A stretch of DNA of 37,019 nt from an uncultured Clostridia bacterium (GCA_944393415.1 CALYAD010000018.1:1-37019); one strand, 5' to 3'; shown: positions 16,595 to 25,940, counted from the first letter of the stretch. Numbers and translations are program-made. Notes: generated from the sequence alone by a model not told the origin.

Positions 16595-16747
16595 TATAAG
16601 TTATCAGTGAATTTTTGAGGTAAAAGAGCGTGGCTCAGCGATATTATAGATAAGAGCTTGAACGCTTTTTCAGTATGAGAAAAAACGCTCAGGCAGACCC
16701 GTAAAAACGTCGCTTTGACGTATAATAGGAAGGGATGGTCATAGAAA

Positions 16748-17824
16748 ATGGAAAGAGTGGCTGTAATAATGGCCGGCGGAAAAGGGGAACGGCTTTGGCC
16801 TATGAGCCGGCGCGGCTGTCCAAAGCAGTTCCTTTCGCTCTGCGGGGAACGGGACACACTGATCGAGTCAACCGTTAACCGTATGAAGGCTTTAACCGAT
16901 ATCGATAAAATATATATTGTTACAGGCAGGGATTACAAAGATATAACCGAAAGTCAGATACCCGAAATTCCGGAGGAAAATATTCTGTGCGAACCGATGG
17001 GTAAGAATACAACGGCATGTATAGGATATGCCTGCCAGATCGTTAAGAAAAAATACGGCGACGCAATAATGATGGTGGTTCCGTCCGATCATTTTATTAA
17101 GGATATCGGAGCTTTTGCCGCGGACATGGAAAAATGCTGCGATATAGCGGAAAGCCTTAATACGATAGTTACGTTGGGAATAAAGCCGACGCGTCCGGAG
17201 ACCGGCTTTGGCTATATAAAGGTAAATAAAAACGCGCCGGTTGAGGGCAAAGAACTGGCGTGGAAAATGCTGAAATTCGTGGAAAAGCCGGAATACAAGG
17301 TGGCGAAGAGATATCTTGCCTCGGGCAGATATCTCTGGAATGCGGGAATGTTTGTTTTCCCGGTCAGCTACATGTTAAAATGCATAAAACGCTTTCATCC
17401 TCATAACGCCGCGTGTCTTACGACTATAGGAAAATGTATAGGTAAGCGAAACGAGGATCTGATAACATATCAGATGTTTGATAAGATGGAGCCGATCTCC
17501 ATAGATTACTCGGTTATGGAGCATGTACGCGGAAGCGTAACTGTGGAATCACAGTTTGATTGGAACGATGTAGGTACTTGGGCGGCGATACCGGAGATAC
17601 AGAAGGCGGACGAAAACGGCAACTATATTACCGGAAAGGTTGCCGCATATGAGAGCACCGGAAACATAATAGTTACCGAAGAGGGCAGATCTGTCGCCGC
17701 GCTCGGTGTAACGGATCTCGTTATTGTGGAATCCGGTAACGCGTTGCTTGTATGTCATAAAGATTACGCGCAGAAGCTTAGGGAAGCCACAAAGCAGCTT
17801 TCCGACAGCCCGGAGTTCTTATGA
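16748..17824 (+). CDS. manC: Mannose-1-phosphate guanylyltransferase
   Basis: The 358-residue protein starts MERVAVIMAGGKGERLWPMS, with the nucleotidyltransferase GGxGxRLWP signature, and has PKQFLSL, VVPSDHFIKD, ETGFGYIKV and KFVEKPEYK, the usual sugar-phosphate binding blocks. Its length covers the GT-A-like catalytic part and the following left-handed beta-helix segment but no C-terminal phosphomannose isomerase cupin. It makes GDP-mannose from mannose 1-phosphate and GTP. The RBS is GAAGGG with GGTCA before ATG. Its stop overlaps the start of the next glycosyltransferase by 4 bases (ATGA), showing translational coupling. Confidence 0.95.
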   Translation: MERVAVIMAGGKGERLWPMSRRGCPKQFLSLCGERDTLIESTVNRMKALTDIDKIYIVTGRDYKDITESQIPEIPEENILCEPMGKNTTACIGYACQIVKKKYGDAIMMVVPSDHFIKDIGAFAADMEKCCDIAESLNTIVTLGIKPTRPETGFGYIKVNKNAPVEGKELAWKMLKFVEKPEYKVAKRYLASGRYLWNAGMFVFPVSYMLKCIKRFHPHNAACLTTIGKCIGKRNEDLITYQMFDKMEPISIDYSVMEHVRGSVTVESQFDWNDVGTWAAIPEIQKADENGNYITGKVAAYESTGNIIVTEEGRSVAALGVTDLVIVESGNALLVCHKDYAQKLREATKQLSDSPEFL

Positions 17825-18990
17825 AAATAGTGTTTGACGCTAATCCTATATGTCAGGACAGACTGACGGGAATAGGTATACTTGAGAGTGAAATCTGCCG
17901 GGAGCTTATTAAACAGCATCCGGAGAACTCATATGTTTTCAACTATTTTTCGCTTACCGATAAGAACGGTAAAAAACAAAGAATGAGCAGGTACATATCG
18001 GAAAATACGCGGCTCAGGACTTTCCCGTTGCTGTCATCCGGTATATATAAGCTCTTGTACGGATTTATTCCCTTACCTTACCGTGGTCTGTTCGGTAAAG
18101 GAGATATAACACACTTCTTTAATTTTCTGATACCGCCGGGGGTAAAGGGTAAAAAGGTCTGTACCATACATGATTTCGCTTTTATACGCTACCCGGAGAC
18201 GGTAACGCTTCGTACAAGAAAAATGCTGCAGTATCAGCTCGGAAAGACAATTAAAAGAGCCGATCTGATATTTGTCAACTCACGTTTTACTGAAAAAGAA
18301 CTGAAAGAGCTGTACGGGGCTCAGGACAAAAAAGTACGGGTTGTCTACGCGGGCGTAGACAGAGCGCTTTTCAGACGCAGAGCGTATGACGGGGAAAGTC
18401 GTAAAATACTTGACAAATACGGTCTGGAAGATAAAAATTATTTTCTTTACCTCGGTACCATAGAGCCGAGAAAGAACCTTGAACGGCTTGTGATCGGATA
18501 CGCGAGAGCCGCGGAAAAGCTGGAAAGGTGCGGAAAGGACGTGCCCGCGCTCGCGCTTACCGGAAAGCTCGGTTGGTATTACGATAAAATACTTGAGAGG
18601 ATAAAGACAGAAGGAGTCGAAAAAAGAATCAGACTGCTCGGTTACGTGCCGGACAGTGAGAAACCTCTCCTTTACTCAAGATCAAGGGCATTTGTTTTTC
18701 CGTCTCTTTACGAGGGCTTCGGAATGCCGGTCATAGAGGCTATGGCGTGCGGAGCGCCGGTGCTGACCTCGGATGCCGCTTCGCTTCCTGAAATATCGGG
18801 AGAAAACGCGATACTATGCGACCCGCTTTCCGAATATTCCATAGCAAAAGGGCTGTATCGTCTTGCTACGGAGCCGGAGCTTTGCGAGAGGCTGTCGAGA
18901 GATGGAGAAGAGTGGTCAAAACGGTATACATGGGAGGAATCCGCAAAAAACACATATGACGCATATAAGAGTCTCTTTGAAGAGCAGTAA
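17821..18990 (+). CDS. Glycosyltransferase family 4 (MtfB-like, probable mannosyltransferase)
   Basis: This 389-residue GT-B enzyme starts MKIVFDANPICQDRLTGIGI, with the loop common in family 4 mannosyltransferases, and has FLYLGTIEPRKNLERLVIGY and YEGFGMPVIEAMACGAPVLT with the E-x7-E nucleotide-sugar motif. There is no signal peptide; it should act at the cytoplasmic membrane face on a lipid-linked glycan. ATGA overlap with manC suggests GDP-mannose as donor, which is inferred from context only. It is followed by a second GT4 gene and an ABC exporter. Confidence 0.9.
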   Translation: MKIVFDANPICQDRLTGIGILESEICRELIKQHPENSYVFNYFSLTDKNGKKQRMSRYISENTRLRTFPLLSSGIYKLLYGFIPLPYRGLFGKGDITHFFNFLIPPGVKGKKVCTIHDFAFIRYPETVTLRTRKMLQYQLGKTIKRADLIFVNSRFTEKELKELYGAQDKKVRVVYAGVDRALFRRRAYDGESRKILDKYGLEDKNYFLYLGTIEPRKNLERLVIGYARAAEKLERCGKDVPALALTGKLGWYYDKILERIKTEGVEKRIRLLGYVPDSEKPLLYSRSRAFVFPSLYEGFGMPVIEAMACGAPVLTSDAASLPEISGENAILCDPLSEYSIAKGLYRLATEPELCERLSRDGEEWSKRYTWEESAKNTYDAYKSLFEEQ

Positions 18991-19097
18991 AGCCATATAT
19001 CATATATATTGCATATCCGCGCCATACCGGACCCGCCACACTGCTTGCGGGCTGTTTAATAAAGCTGTTTGAAGGACGAAAGGAACGCTCATTGTAT

Positions 19098-20279
19098 ATG
19101 GCTGAAAAAAATACATGTAAACCTTTAGGAAAAGAGCCGCACGCCTTCCGTATGCTTCACGCCGCCAAGTGGTACTGGCCTATGGTTGGAGGAATAGAAA
19201 CGGCGGCGTCGGATATAACAGGCGCCGTACAGGGAAAAGCGGACGTAAACATTCTTGTGTGCTCCGTGTCCGGCAGTGAAAACGGAATAACTGAAGGAGG
19301 AGTTCCCATAAAAAGGGTTCCTACACTCTGTAATCTGTGTTCAACTCCGATCTCTATCAGATATCTTACGGAATTCAGGAGGATGTCTAAACACGCCGAT
19401 ATAATTCAGATACACGCTCCGTTTCCGCTGTCGGATCTCGCGCTTTTTCTGTGTAAAAGAAAACGTACGGCGAAGGTGGCGGTATGGTGGCACAGCGATG
19501 TGGTAAAGCAGAAAAAAATGATGTTTTTCTACCGACCGCTGATGAAAAGCATGCTTAGGCGCGCCGACGCGATATTTGTAGCCGGGGAGGCGATAGCGAA
19601 GAATTCGGAATATCTCGGCGTTTACGCGGATAAAATCAAAGTAATACCGTTTGGAATAGACCTTGAAAAATACAAAGATGTTAAGTATACAAATTATCTG
19701 ACTGACAAGCTTACCGATAAAAATAGCGTAAAGCTGCTCTTTGTAGGAAGGCTGGTTTATTATAAAGGCGTTGAGGTGCTTTTGCGGTCGATAAAAAAGA
19801 CAAAAAACACTGAGCTTTTTATAATCGGTACCGGCGAGCTTGACAAGCCTCTAAAGACAATGTCAAAAGAGCTTGGACTGGAAGCGAGAGTGCATTTTCT
19901 CGGCAGAGTAGGCGAGGATGAGCTTCACGGCGCGTTTTATGACTGCGATATATTCGTGCTGCCGTCGGTCAGCCGCTCGGAATGCTTTGGACTTGTACAG
20001 CTTGAGGCAATGGCTTTCGGAAATCCGGTAATAAACACATCCTTGCCTACCGCAGTACCTGAGGTAAGTATAAACGGGGAGACCGGGATAACGGTTCCTC
20101 CGGGAGATTCCTTTGCTCTCGCGGAGGCGATAGAACGTCTTGCGGAAAACCGTGAGCTCAGGGAAAATTACGGAGCGGCGGCGAAAGCGCGCTGTGAAAA
20201 ATATTTTAACTTAAAAAAAATGCAGGAAACTTTATACATCGAGTATAGAAAGCTCCTTTCTTTAAAAGAGGAGACGTGA
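19098..20279 (+). CDS. Glycosyltransferase family 4
   Basis: This 393-residue GT-B protein has the N-terminal WPMVGGIETAASDI donor/acceptor loop, VWWHSDVV, LLFVGRLVYYKGVEVLLRSI and SECFGLVQLEAMAFGNPVIN, the E-x7-E block of family 4. It is cytoplasmic and likely adds a hexose to the same glycan as the preceding GT4. ATG 19098 has GAAAGG 14 bases upstream; a TTG two codons earlier is possible but less likely. Donor and linkage are unknown. Confidence 0.9.
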   Translation: MAEKNTCKPLGKEPHAFRMLHAAKWYWPMVGGIETAASDITGAVQGKADVNILVCSVSGSENGITEGGVPIKRVPTLCNLCSTPISIRYLTEFRRMSKHADIIQIHAPFPLSDLALFLCKRKRTAKVAVWWHSDVVKQKKMMFFYRPLMKSMLRRADAIFVAGEAIAKNSEYLGVYADKIKVIPFGIDLEKYKDVKYTNYLTDKLTDKNSVKLLFVGRLVYYKGVEVLLRSIKKTKNTELFIIGTGELDKPLKTMSKELGLEARVHFLGRVGEDELHGAFYDCDIFVLPSVSRSECFGLVQLEAMAFGNPVINTSLPTAVPEVSINGETGITVPPGDSFALAEAIERLAENRELRENYGAAAKARCEKYFNLKKMQETLYIEYRKLLSLKEET

Positions 20280-20381
20280 AATAAGAAAAGCAATTGAATT
20301 CATTAAATAAAAATTATCACGCCCAGGAAAACCGATCCGGAGTAAAAGAAATATTCATAATAATGAAAGGTCTTTACCATC

Positions 20382-21227
20382 ATGCAAAATCAGAACGTGG
20401 ATAACAAACGCGCGCTAACGGTCAGAAGGACCGGTCAAAGGGACGGATTTATCCAGACGATAAAAGAGATAATAGATTACAGGGAAATGATAAAGGCCTT
20501 TGTAAGAAGAGATCTCAGAGGCAGATATAAAGGATCGTTTCTGGGCTTTTTATGGACTTTTTTAAACCCGCTTCTGCAGCTGTGTGTGTACAGTATAGTT
20601 TTTTCAACTATACTTAGGGCGGGTATAGATAAATACTATCTTTTTCTGTTCGTCGCGTTGATACCCTGGATATTTTTCTCGGCGTCGGTGACGGGAGGCG
20701 CCACGTCAATCATTTCGCAAAAGGAAATGGTAAAGAAGATATATTTTCCCAGAGAGGTTCTTCCTATTTCCGTTGTAACGACTAATTTCGTGAATATGCT
20801 GCTTTGCTTTATAGTAATATTTATCGTTATAATAATCTCCGGGACGCCGCTTAACCCGATAGCGCTGCTGTGTCTTATACCGGTATGGATAGTTGAATAT
20901 ATACTTGCGCTTGGCATGGCTTTCCTGACATCGGCGGTAACCGTTTATATGAGAGATATGGAGCATATACTCGGTATTGTCGTTATGGCGTGGCAATATC
21001 TTACCCCGGTGTTATACAGCTATGATATAATTCCGGATAAATACAGGTTTTTATTTAATTTAAATCCAATGACACATGTCATAAACGCATACAGAACGAT
21101 CCTTTATTATCATGAGGTGCCGGATCTGTCAACCTTGCTTTCGGCGCTGGTAATGGGAATATTGGTGCTGATTATGGGACTCTTTGTCTTTTCAAAGCTC
21201 AAAAAACGTTTCGCGGAGGAGCTTTGA
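20382..21227 (+). CDS. ABC-2 type polysaccharide exporter permease (Wzm/TagG-like)
   Basis: The 281-residue protein has a soluble N-terminus with LVRRDLRGRYKGS-type sequence (FVRRDLRGRYKGSFLGFLWT), the hallmark of Wzm/TagG/RfbD permeases. Six hydrophobic helices follow, including LLQLCVYSIVFSTIL, LFLFVALIPWIFFSA and LVMGILVLIMGLFVF. An ATPase gene of the Wzt type is 28 bases downstream. The pair would flip or export a lipid-linked polysaccharide or teichoic-like glycan made by the upstream glycosyltransferases. Confidence 0.93.
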   Translation: MQNQNVDNKRALTVRRTGQRDGFIQTIKEIIDYREMIKAFVRRDLRGRYKGSFLGFLWTFLNPLLQLCVYSIVFSTILRAGIDKYYLFLFVALIPWIFFSASVTGGATSIISQKEMVKKIYFPREVLPISVVTTNFVNMLLCFIVIFIVIIISGTPLNPIALLCLIPVWIVEYILALGMAFLTSAVTVYMRDMEHILGIVVMAWQYLTPVLYSYDIIPDKYRFLFNLNPMTHVINAYRTILYYHEVPDLSTLLSALVMGILVLIMGLFVFSKLKKRFAEEL

Positions 21228-21255
21228 TCGGACGCGAAAGGAAAAAAGCGTATAA

Positions 21256-22017
21256 ATGGAGAGTGTGAACAGAGACCGGGAGGAATATTCGGTCGAGATA
21301 GAAAATGTACATAAGCACTATCGTGTCTACAAGGACAAGGGGATGGAGCTTAAGGAAAAGCTGCTTTTCAGAAGAAGAAACAGCTACACAGAGCATAAGG
21401 TGCTCAGAGGCGTTACTATCAGAATAAAACGGGGAGAGGCGGTAGGCTTTGTAGGGCATAACGGGTGCGGTAAAAGCACGCTTCTGAAAATGATAAGCCG
21501 CATTATCTATCCCGACAGCGGTACGATCACAACAAGGGGCAGAATATCCGGACTTATAGAGCTCGGAGCCGGATTTCATCCTGATATGACGGGAAGGGAA
21601 AATATATATACCAACGCCGCAATATACGGGCTTTCAAAAAAGGAGATAGACGCGAGACTGGAGAATATAATAGATTTTTCCGGTATCAGGAACGCCATAG
21701 ACACGCCGGTGAGAACTTACTCATCCGGAATGTATATGCGTCTGGGATTTGCGGTGGCAATAAATGTGGATGCCGAAATACTGCTTATAGATGAAATACT
21801 CGCGGTTGGCGACGGAGAGTTTCAGGCGAAATGTCTTAACGAGCTCCGAACCTTCAAGGAACGGGGAAAAACCATCATAATAGTAAGTCATGCCTTGGGT
21901 CAGATAGAGGAGCTTTGCGATAAAAGCTATTGGATAAAGGACGGACTCGTCCGAATGGAGGGCCCGCCAAAAGAGGTTCATTCTGTTTATCTGAGTGACA
22001 GACAGGAGAATATTTAA
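21256..22017 (+). CDS. ABC exporter ATPase for polysaccharide (Wzt/TagH-like, short form)
   Basis: The 253-residue ATPase has Walker A GHNGCGKST, the Wzt-type GRISGLIELGAGFHPDMTGREN, the signature TYSSGMYMRLGFAVA, Walker B ILLIDEILAVGD and switch VSHALGQIEE. It ends soon after the nucleotide-binding domain, so it lacks the C-terminal glycan-binding domain of long Wzt proteins. Transport is therefore expected not to depend on a terminal cap. The next gene starts on the base after its stop. Confidence 0.94.
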   Translation: MESVNRDREEYSVEIENVHKHYRVYKDKGMELKEKLLFRRRNSYTEHKVLRGVTIRIKRGEAVGFVGHNGCGKSTLLKMISRIIYPDSGTITTRGRISGLIELGAGFHPDMTGRENIYTNAAIYGLSKKEIDARLENIIDFSGIRNAIDTPVRTYSSGMYMRLGFAVAINVDAEILLIDEILAVGDGEFQAKCLNELRTFKERGKTIIIVSHALGQIEELCDKSYWIKDGLVRMEGPPKEVHSVYLSDRQENI

Positions 22018-23208
22018 ATGACCGGGGTAAAAAACAGGCTTATTGGCGCATTGAAATTCGGTTCTGTTGGAAACGGAACGGCTTCGCAGGCATTTGTGCT
22101 TTGGACAGCGGTGCTGATATGGAATCATTTTGTTCTCAGCGGCGTTATGGTCGTGTTAATGGCGGTGATCGCGTGGGCAAAAAAGGAATTCAGGACCGCG
22201 ATACTGGAGGACAAAGCGTTTCTGACATTGCATATTGCCGTTACCGCTGTTTCTGTGATAAGCTCGCTTATTTCCGGAAACATTATCGGAATAGCTATAA
22301 GCGCGGGAGTATTTTTTGTTCTATCTATCTTTTCCTGCCTAAGAGGGATAATGACGGGGGAGAGCTTTGAAAAGTTTACGGTATTTGTGTGTTTAGGCAG
22401 CGTTATTGCTTTCATCGCGGCTTTGGTTCAGAAGTTTCTGATCTACAGAAATGATTTGTACCGTCCGACAGCTGGTGCCTTCAACGCCAATTATTATGGG
22501 GCGCTGATCGTGATGGCGGCGGTGCTCGCGGGGGTAAAACTGTTTGACAAAATTCCGACAGAAGAGAAGCACCCGTGGTACCGTCCGACGAAATTTTTCT
22601 ATGCTTTTACTCTTTTGATAAACTGTGCGGCCCTGCTTCTGAGCGAGAGCCGATCATCTCTTCTGGCGTTTATGGCATGTGCCGGGGTCTATCTTCTTTT
22701 GACAAAGCGTTATCTTATATGCGCTGTTTGCGCGATACTTGGCGGAGGCGTTTGGCTTATAGGATGGTTTTATCCCGAGGTCTTTTCCTGGACAAATTCG
22801 CTTTCATTTATATTTACCGAGAGAGTAGAAATATGGGAGTGTGCGATAAGATCCTTTGCGGGTTCGATAGGATCGATCCTTATAGGGCGCGGGCCAATGA
22901 CATATTATATGGTTTGGGAGAGAGAGGGATTATTTGGCGCAAATCACGCGCATAATATAGTTATTGATTCGCTTCTTAATGTGGGTGTCATAGGTACGTT
23001 GCTTTATGCTGCTATTATTCTGTATATGCTCCGGATGGCGTTTAAGGCGAGAGAGCATGGGAATAAGCTTTCCTTTATTCTGATAATTATTTTTATTGCG
23101 GAAGTCGCGGTACAGGGAATAGCGGACGTTACTATTATGTGGCATCAGAGCGCGGCGTTTTTTCTTACGGTGGTCGCTTACGGCAACGTGTCGTATAACA
23201 GTAAATGA
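22018..23208 (+). CDS. O-antigen ligase/polymerase-like membrane protein (Wzy_C family)
   Basis: This 396-residue protein has about ten membrane helices and, in its second half, GRGPMTYYMVWEREGLFGAN, then HAHNIVIDSLLNVGVIGTLL. That is the Wzy_C-type periplasmic loop with conserved His-Asn and the following helix. LLLSESRSSLLAF precedes it. Family members polymerise or ligate glycans on the outer face of the membrane. It begins directly after the ATPase stop and is the last gene before a terminator. Use with an ABC exporter in a Gram-positive suggests attachment of the exported glycan to a surface acceptor or polymerisation outside; which one cannot be told. Confidence 0.85.
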   Translation: MTGVKNRLIGALKFGSVGNGTASQAFVLWTAVLIWNHFVLSGVMVVLMAVIAWAKKEFRTAILEDKAFLTLHIAVTAVSVISSLISGNIIGIAISAGVFFVLSIFSCLRGIMTGESFEKFTVFVCLGSVIAFIAALVQKFLIYRNDLYRPTAGAFNANYYGALIVMAAVLAGVKLFDKIPTEEKHPWYRPTKFFYAFTLLINCAALLLSESRSSLLAFMACAGVYLLLTKRYLICAVCAILGGGVWLIGWFYPEVFSWTNSLSFIFTERVEIWECAIRSFAGSIGSILIGRGPMTYYMVWEREGLFGANHAHNIVIDSLLNVGVIGTLLYAAIILYMLRMAFKAREHGNKLSFILIIIFIAEVAVQGIADVTIMWHQSAAFFLTVVAYGNVSYNSK

Positions 23209-23219
23209 ATATACATATA

Positions 23220-23247
23220 AAGCTGTCTGACTGAAGACAGCTTTTTT
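23220..23247 (+). terminator. Rho-independent terminator of the polysaccharide operon
   Basis: AAGCTGTCT (23220-23228) pairs with AGACAGCTT (23235-23243) around GACTGA, followed by a T-run, 12 bases after the membrane protein stop. Confidence 0.92.
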
Positions 23248-23322
23248 ATTGACAAAGTATTGACTTATTGATTTATGACAGTTTTTTGTTTGTGAAAAGT
23301 ACATAAAAAGAACTATATTGAT

Positions 23323-23339
23323 TTGTGAATAATTCACAA
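23323..23339. promoter_or_regulatory. 17-base inverted repeat, possible operator
   Basis: TTGTGAAT-A-ATTCACAA is a perfect inverted repeat in the non-coding gap 23248-23525. It resembles TGTGA-N-TCACA boxes of CRP/FNR-family regulators, with 5 rather than 6 central bases. It lies 80 bases before the strong promoter at 23420. The regulator is not known. Confidence 0.45.
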
Positions 23340-23419
23340 TCATTAGCTTTGTTGTATATTTTATATAAAAAATATCGGTAAAATTTTAAATGCCAACAGC
23401 GAAAAATACAAATAAACTG

Positions 23420-23448
23420 TTGACAAAAATATATTTGTAATATATAAT
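23420..23448 (+). promoter_or_regulatory. Consensus sigma-A promoter for the SGNH/MBOAT operon
   Basis: TTGACA (23420-23425), a 17-base spacer and TATAAT (23443-23448), 77 bases before the first gene. Two weaker TTGAC-like sites at 23249 and 23260 have no good -10. Confidence 0.88.
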
Positions 23449-23525
23449 TATTATGTTATATATTATGATAGCGTAATACGGCGCATAAAAATCTGATACC
23501 CGGGTAGAAAGGAATATTCATATTT

Positions 23526-25577
23526 ATGAAATCAAAGATTCTGACGTTAATTTCGGCAGTCTTTTTACTTATTATCGCGGGAACGCTTTTATCCTGTGAT
23601 AATAATGATGTCAGGACCGCGGATAATTATGAGGTAAAGGTGGTTCTGAGAGCGCATGACGGATTGACGATTAATTCCGAAGCCGTCCTGAATGTGAAAG
23701 CTGGATCAAGCGCGGAGTTTGAAGTAGAGATCAGCGATGATTACATATATCTCGGAAATAACGCGAATGCTGACTATAACGAAAGAAAAGGGACGCTAAG
23801 GATCAACCGTGTGCTGTATCCCACGACGATCGATCTTATACTTGTAAAGAAATCCGAGCTGTTGCATCTCAATCTTTTGAAAAATGAAAACAGCAGCGTC
23901 ATGACTATAACCGACGGAGAGGAATGGATGACAGAACCCGGAGAGGTAACGGTATACGCTCAGGGCTTTGGGGGCATAGTTTTTACGGGCTGGTCGTTAG
24001 ACGGATTTCTGAGTGAAGGCGGCAGACTGATATCGACAGATCCCACATATACCTTCTATATGGATAAAAATCTTGATCTGTACGCCAATTTTGAAAACCT
24101 TTCCGAATATACGATAGTATACCACGCCAACGGAGGAACGGTAGCGGCGACCGGTGAGGATACGTATACCTTTACCGACGATTTTAAAAGCATGTTTCCG
24201 TGTCAGCAGACGCTCGAATCCAACGACACCTTCATTAGGGACGGATATGTGGCGGTCGGCTACAGTACCGAGCCGGTAAGCTACGAGGAATATTCGACGG
24301 TTAACGATATACCCGGTTTTTCCAACATGGGAGGCGTCTGTGAGGTAGGAGACAGCGGAAGGCTTGACTTATATGTGGTATGGGCAAAGGCGTCGCCGGA
24401 AAGCGATTTCATATTCAACAACGGAACGATTACAGGATATAGGGGTTCCGACCGGATAGTGGTAATACCTGATAAAATAAACGGAATGAATGTAACGAGA
24501 ATAGCGTCCAATGTTTTCACATCCGATATGATAACAAAGGTCGTTATTCCCAAAACGGTGCTTACGATCGATACTCAGGCGTTTAACCGCTGTACAAATC
24601 TGGGCGAGGTAGTTTTCTTTGACTCGCTTGAATCGGTTACCGACTCAAGCTTTTCCACATGTTCGAAGCTTTCTACAATAGTCCTTAACGCCTCGAGGCT
24701 GCCGAAATATTCCGGTACTGCGGAGGGCTCCTTCTGCATCAAGTACGAACTTGTTCGTACGCTCAGAGACAGCAAGAAGATAGTGGTGGTATCGGGGTCA
24801 TCTACACTTAACGGACTGGATTCGGATGTCATGGAGGAGAATTTCCCCGGATATTCCGTGATAAATTATGGTACAAACGCGGCTAATCAGTCGGTATTCT
24901 TCCTTGATGTTATTTCCAATTATGTAACTGAGGGAGACCTGATAATACACGCTCCTGAGTTTACGGCGTCGGGACCGATGGGAAATAATGTTATAGCTCC
25001 GAAGATGTTCAGAGGAAACGAGCAGTGCTACGATATCTTCCGGGAAGTCGATATGACCAATTATACGGGATTTTTTGACTCATACAATAAATTTATAAAC
25101 GGGGATCCCTCGGACTCTTCTCTGACACCTGCTAAGAATCTTTCCGGTAAGCCTTATCAGCTCGAATCCACCGGTATGAACAAATACGGCGATCTTATGA
25201 ACAGTCGTCCGGGACCGACGAGACCTTCCTTTGGTGCCGCTAACGTGAATTTCAACTATAATATCCTCGGATATGCAAATCTTAACAGAGTAAATCGGCA
25301 GATAACGGCCAAGGGCGGCGCGCTATTGATGAGCTTCGGTACCTTTGATAAAAGCAGAATGAATCCGAGCAAGGCGACTCAGGCTGAATACGACCGTTTC
25401 ACACAGGACTGTGCAAATAAGCTTGATTATCCGGTAATATCAAACGTCGGGACATATATTATGGAGCATGAGTATTTTTACGATTCGGAATGGCATTGCT
25501 CTGATGAGGGAGCGGCGATCAGAACCTCAAATCTTACTATAGATATAAGAAAATATCTTGAAAGTGTGGGAAACTGA
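23526..25577 (+). CDS. Lipoprotein with InlB-type repeats, LRR_5 and C-terminal SGNH-like domain
   Basis: The 683-residue protein has a lipoprotein signal (MKSKILTLISAVFLLIIAGT, lipobox LLSC). Residues about 30-190 look like small beta domains ending in an FTGWSLDG/LDLYANF repeat. Residues 195-290 form an InlB B-repeat (YTIVYHANGGTV to LYVVWAKA). An LRR_5 (BspA-like) segment spans about 295-400 (IPDKINGMNVTRIASNVFTS, NRCTNLGEVVFF). The rest is SGNH-like: VVVSGSSTLNGLDSD with GSS at 424-426, and DSEWHCSDEGAAIRTS with D653 and H657. SGNH proteins of this type work with MBOAT membrane proteins in glycan O-acylation. It is first in a unit with the MBOAT gene. Acting on the outer surface is clear from the signal; substrate is inferred. 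Confidence 0.82.
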   Translation: MKSKILTLISAVFLLIIAGTLLSCDNNDVRTADNYEVKVVLRAHDGLTINSEAVLNVKAGSSAEFEVEISDDYIYLGNNANADYNERKGTLRINRVLYPTTIDLILVKKSELLHLNLLKNENSSVMTITDGEEWMTEPGEVTVYAQGFGGIVFTGWSLDGFLSEGGRLISTDPTYTFYMDKNLDLYANFENLSEYTIVYHANGGTVAATGEDTYTFTDDFKSMFPCQQTLESNDTFIRDGYVAVGYSTEPVSYEEYSTVNDIPGFSNMGGVCEVGDSGRLDLYVVWAKASPESDFIFNNGTITGYRGSDRIVVIPDKINGMNVTRIASNVFTSDMITKVVIPKTVLTIDTQAFNRCTNLGEVVFFDSLESVTDSSFSTCSKLSTIVLNASRLPKYSGTAEGSFCIKYELVRTLRDSKKIVVVSGSSTLNGLDSDVMEENFPGYSVINYGTNAANQSVFFLDVISNYVTEGDLIIHAPEFTASGPMGNNVIAPKMFRGNEQCYDIFREVDMTNYTGFFDSYNKFINGDPSDSSLTPAKNLSGKPYQLESTGMNKYGDLMNSRPGPTRPSFGAANVNFNYNILGYANLNRVNRQITAKGGALLMSFGTFDKSRMNPSKATQAEYDRFTQDCANKLDYPVISNVGTYIMEHEYFYDSEWHCSDEGAAIRTSNLTIDIRKYLESVGN

Positions 25578-25634
25578 CACAGGCTTTAAACTACGTAATA
25601 TTTCTCACATTATGCGAAAGGAAACGATATCGCA

Positions 25635-25940
25635 ATGGAAAATCTTGTAATATTCACCTCTCCCGTGTTTTTTATCCTGCTGCTTGCGGTAATACTTCTG
25701 CATACCTCATGCGCGGTTGTCAGAAAGCTATGCACAGGAAAAGAGGAAAAAGGAGAAAGAATAGTAAATATTCTTTCTGTGGTAACAATGGTGATACATA
25801 TAGCGCTGTTTATCGGTTTTATATATCTCAGAGTCTCAGGAAAAACAAACGCCGTCTCACCGGAGGAATTGCTTTTTGTCCTGATAATAAGCTCGACGAT
25901 AGCGTTGACCGCAAGCAACGTCGGAAAGAAAGGGGAATAG
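25635..25940 (+). CDS. Small three-helix membrane protein between SGNH and MBOAT genes
   Basis: The 101-residue product is not recognised. It has three hydrophobic segments: residues about 5-28 (FTSPVFFILLLAVILLHTSC), 44-66 (NILSVVTMVIHIALFIGFIY) and 78-95 (EELLFVLIISSTIALTA), joined by a charged loop TGKEEKGERI. The start has GAAAGG 13 bases upstream and its stop is 6 bases before the MBOAT start, so it is almost certainly translated. Position suggests an accessory membrane subunit of the acyltransferase. Confidence 0.7.
   Translation: MENLVIFTSPVFFILLLAVILLHTSCAVVRKLCTGKEEKGERIVNILSVVTMVIHIALFIGFIYLRVSGKTNAVSPEELLFVLIISSTIALTASNVGKKGE

Noticed and set aside
16676..16726. TATAAT at 16721 as a promoter for manC
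   Set aside because: No -35-like sequence at 16-18 bases and no extended -10; manC is probably transcribed from upstream.
19003..19055. AT repeats and a CCCGC/GCGGG pair between the two glycosyltransferase genes
   Set aside because: Too weak and no T-run to call a terminator.
23249..23278. TTGACA at 23249 as a second promoter
   Set aside because: The matching -10 region is poor and it overlaps the terminator T-run; the site at 23420 is much better.
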